Part shown: positions 32,930-34,115 of the stretch, piece after piece
How positions within the stretch are numbered: the stretch's first letter is position 1
Layout: each line of letters begins with the position of its first letter
Assembly: GCA_045600525.1 (NCBI GenBank)
Contig: JAZRYC010000119.1
Coordinates: 1-34,115 of the forward strand
DNA length: 34,115 bases
Direction: 5' to 3'
Origin: F23-D06 sp045600525
GTDB taxonomy: Bacteria; Bacteroidota; Bacteroidia; Bacteroidales; WCHB1-69
Made by a program: the position numbers and the translations under genes
Notes under the pieces: generated by a model
The model's database searches: none
What the model saw: only the letters and a program-made list of their open reading frames with translations
Told to the model about the DNA's origin: nothing

Positions 32930-33487
32930 ATGGATACACAAACTTGCTTGAAAAATACGAAAGACAGCATGACCTCAACGATTGCCTTTTTTGATAAATC
33001 CCTTCAGAAAATCCGCGCCGGAAAGGCTTCTCCACAAATGTTGGAAGGCCTTAAGGTGGATTATTATGGCAATCCCACACCTGTTGACCAAGTGGCCAAC
33101 ATCAATACGCCGGACGCACACCAAATAGTCATCCAACCTTGGGAACGCAATATGCTTCCCATCATTGAAAAGGCCATTTTGGCTGCCAATCTTGGGTTAA
33201 CACCGCAAAATAACGGTGAATTTATCCGCCTGGTGGTTCCTACGCCCACGGAAGAACGCCGTAAGGAATTAGTTAAAAAGGCCAAACAGGAGGCCGAACA
33301 AACCAAGGTCAATATTCGCAATATCCGCCGTAATGCCAACGATGAAGCCAAAAAGCTCAAAGATGGCGGCGTGGCTGAGGACGAAATTAAAAAATTGGAA
33401 ACCGATATCCAAAAGGCTACAGATGACGCCATCGCAAAAGTGGACAAAATCATGGAAGCCAAAGAAAAGGAAATCATGACCGTTTAA
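32930..33487 (+). CDS. frr: Ribosome recycling factor
   Basis: A 185-aa protein that, with EF-G, splits the post-termination ribosome. The characteristic KIRAGKASPQMLEGLKVDYYG, LVVPTPTEERRKELVKKAKQ and DIQKATDDAIAKVDKI segments are present and it is full length. Confidence 0.98.
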   Translation: MDTQTCLKNTKDSMTSTIAFFDKSLQKIRAGKASPQMLEGLKVDYYGNPTPVDQVANINTPDAHQIVIQPWERNMLPIIEKAILAANLGLTPQNNGEFIRLVVPTPTEERRKELVKKAKQEAEQTKVNIRNIRRNANDEAKKLKDGGVAEDEIKKLETDIQKATDDAIAKVDKIMEAKEKEIMTV

Positions 33488-33531
33488 TTTTGACAGTTAT
33501 CAGTATTTAATCATCAATAAAATTTAAAATT

Positions 33532-33909
33532 ATGAATTTTCCTGAAAATTTAAAGTACTCTGCTGACCACGAATGGTTAAAAGTAGAAGGTGAAGTTGCC
33601 TACGTCGGTATTACCGCCCATGCAGCCAACGAATTGGGCGATATCGTTTTCCTCGATATCACTTCCGTTGGTGAAACTTTGGACAAGGACGAAGTATTTG
33701 GTACGATTGAAGCCGTTAAGACGGTTGCCGACCTTATGCTGCCCGTTGCCGGCGAAGTGGTTGAATTCAACGAAGCTCTCGAAGGCAATCCTGCCCTCGT
33801 AAACAACGATCCATACGGCGAAGGCTGGATCATCAAGGTAAAGATGTCAGACCCCGCTCAAGTTGATGAATTAATGGATGCAGCTGCCTATACGGCAATG
33901 ATCGGTTAA
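33532..33909 (+). CDS. gcvH: Glycine cleavage system H protein
   Basis: A 125-aa lipoyl carrier that shuttles the methylamine group between the P and T proteins. The lipoylated lysine is Lys63 in IEAVKTV. The conserved SADHEWLKVEG and YGEGWIIKVK segments are present. The other gcv genes are not in this window. It is followed by a terminator and then by an apparent insertion sequence. Confidence 0.97.
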   Translation: MNFPENLKYSADHEWLKVEGEVAYVGITAHAANELGDIVFLDITSVGETLDKDEVFGTIEAVKTVADLMLPVAGEVVEFNEALEGNPALVNNDPYGEGWIIKVKMSDPAQVDELMDAAAYTAMIG

Positions 33910-33931
33910 TTTTCAACCAAAAAAGATAAAA

Positions 33932-33964
33932 AAAGCAGAGATTGAAAAAATCTCTGCTTTTTTT
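33932..33964 (+). terminator. Terminator after gcvH
   Basis: A 12-bp stem, AAAGCAGAGATT (33932-33943) with 33949-33960, closes a GAAAA loop and is followed by TTTT. Confidence 0.9.
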
Positions 33965-33974
33965 ATGCGCCATA

Positions 33975-34115
33975 TGTCTTGTCCTAAAATAGCGTTACAA
34001 CAAAAAGAGTAACGAAATGGAAAAACAAGAGAACAAGTACGTTAAGCGTACGCAAAAGGACTACAGCATGTCCTTTAAAATGTCAGTAGTACGGGAGTAC
34101 GAAGAGGGCAAAGTC
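33975..34115 (+). mobile_element. Left part of an IS3-like insertion sequence
   Basis: From about 33975 the sequence changes to a TGTCTTGTCC start, a possible TG-type inverted-repeat end, and leads after about 40 nt into a transposase OrfA reading frame. A short inverted repeat, CGTTAC (33993-33998) and GTAACG (34009-34014), lies between them. The exact left boundary is uncertain because the right end is outside the window. Confidence 0.5.
34017..34115 (+). CDS. IS3-family transposase OrfA, N-terminus only
   Basis: Only 33 residues are present: MEKQENKYVKRTQKDY, then SMSFKMSVVREYEEGKV. The YVKRTQ-D-Y and FK-x-x-VV-x-x-x-E-x-G pattern matches the start of the helix-turn-helix OrfA protein of IS3-family elements common in Bacteroidota. 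The reading frame is open to the window edge, so whether the element is intact cannot be judged. Confidence 0.7.
   Translation, partial: MEKQENKYVKRTQKDYSMSFKMSVVREYEEGKV

Overview
The window looks like a chromosomal segment of a Bacteroidota bacterium, most likely order Bacteroidales. The evidence is consistent: a TAnnTTTG -7 promoter box precedes at least twelve transcription units, most starts lack a strong Shine-Dalgarno sequence, and several protein types are typical of this phylum (a DAHP synthase-chorismate mutase fusion, a kinase-RapZ fusion, PepSY-like secreted proteins, pyrB-pyrI, a GreA/GreB-like protein starting MSRGFVKE). The family cannot be fixed from the sequence alone.

Layout. 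1-2078: leftward ABC transporter operon (ATPase, 68-aa membrane peptide, six-helix permease, GntR/YtrA-type regulator cut by the window edge) with a palindromic operator over its promoter. 2186-4907: leftward rlmN, a kinase-RapZ fusion gene and tRNA-Lys. 4908-5233: AT-rich, gene-free stretch with short repeats, leading into a 74-aa orphan gene. 5455-8092: leftward operon of a secreted MORN-repeat protein, an MBL-fold hydrolase and folE. 8168-16959: rightward series of a triple PepSY-like secreted protein, a 1489-aa secreted protein of unknown function, DAHP synthase-chorismate mutase and an S41 protease. 17025-19034: leftward trxA and a POT peptide transporter. 19175-24990: purA, a secreted duplicated TldE/PmbA-like protein, pyrB and pyrI. 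25086-26710: tRNA-Cys converging on a leftward unit of a 339-aa conserved protein and a GreA/GreB-like factor. 26810-33909: tdk, pta, a small outer-membrane-like protein, an FtsX/LolE-type permease, rpsF-rpsR-rplI, pyrH, a 2TM protein, frr and gcvH. 33975-34115: the left part of an apparent IS3-family insertion sequence.

Most of the window is core housekeeping: nucleotide synthesis (purA, pyrB, pyrI, pyrH, tdk), translation (rlmN, two tRNAs, rpsF, rpsR, rplI, frr), folate/pterin, aromatic amino acid and acetyl-phosphate metabolism. The less explained material is the cell-envelope block at 6773-14328, the duplicated secreted TldE-like protein at 20459-23509, the kinase-RapZ fusion, the repeat-rich leader of the 74-aa gene, and the ABC operon with its operator. 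No CRISPR array, restriction system or complete mobile element was seen.
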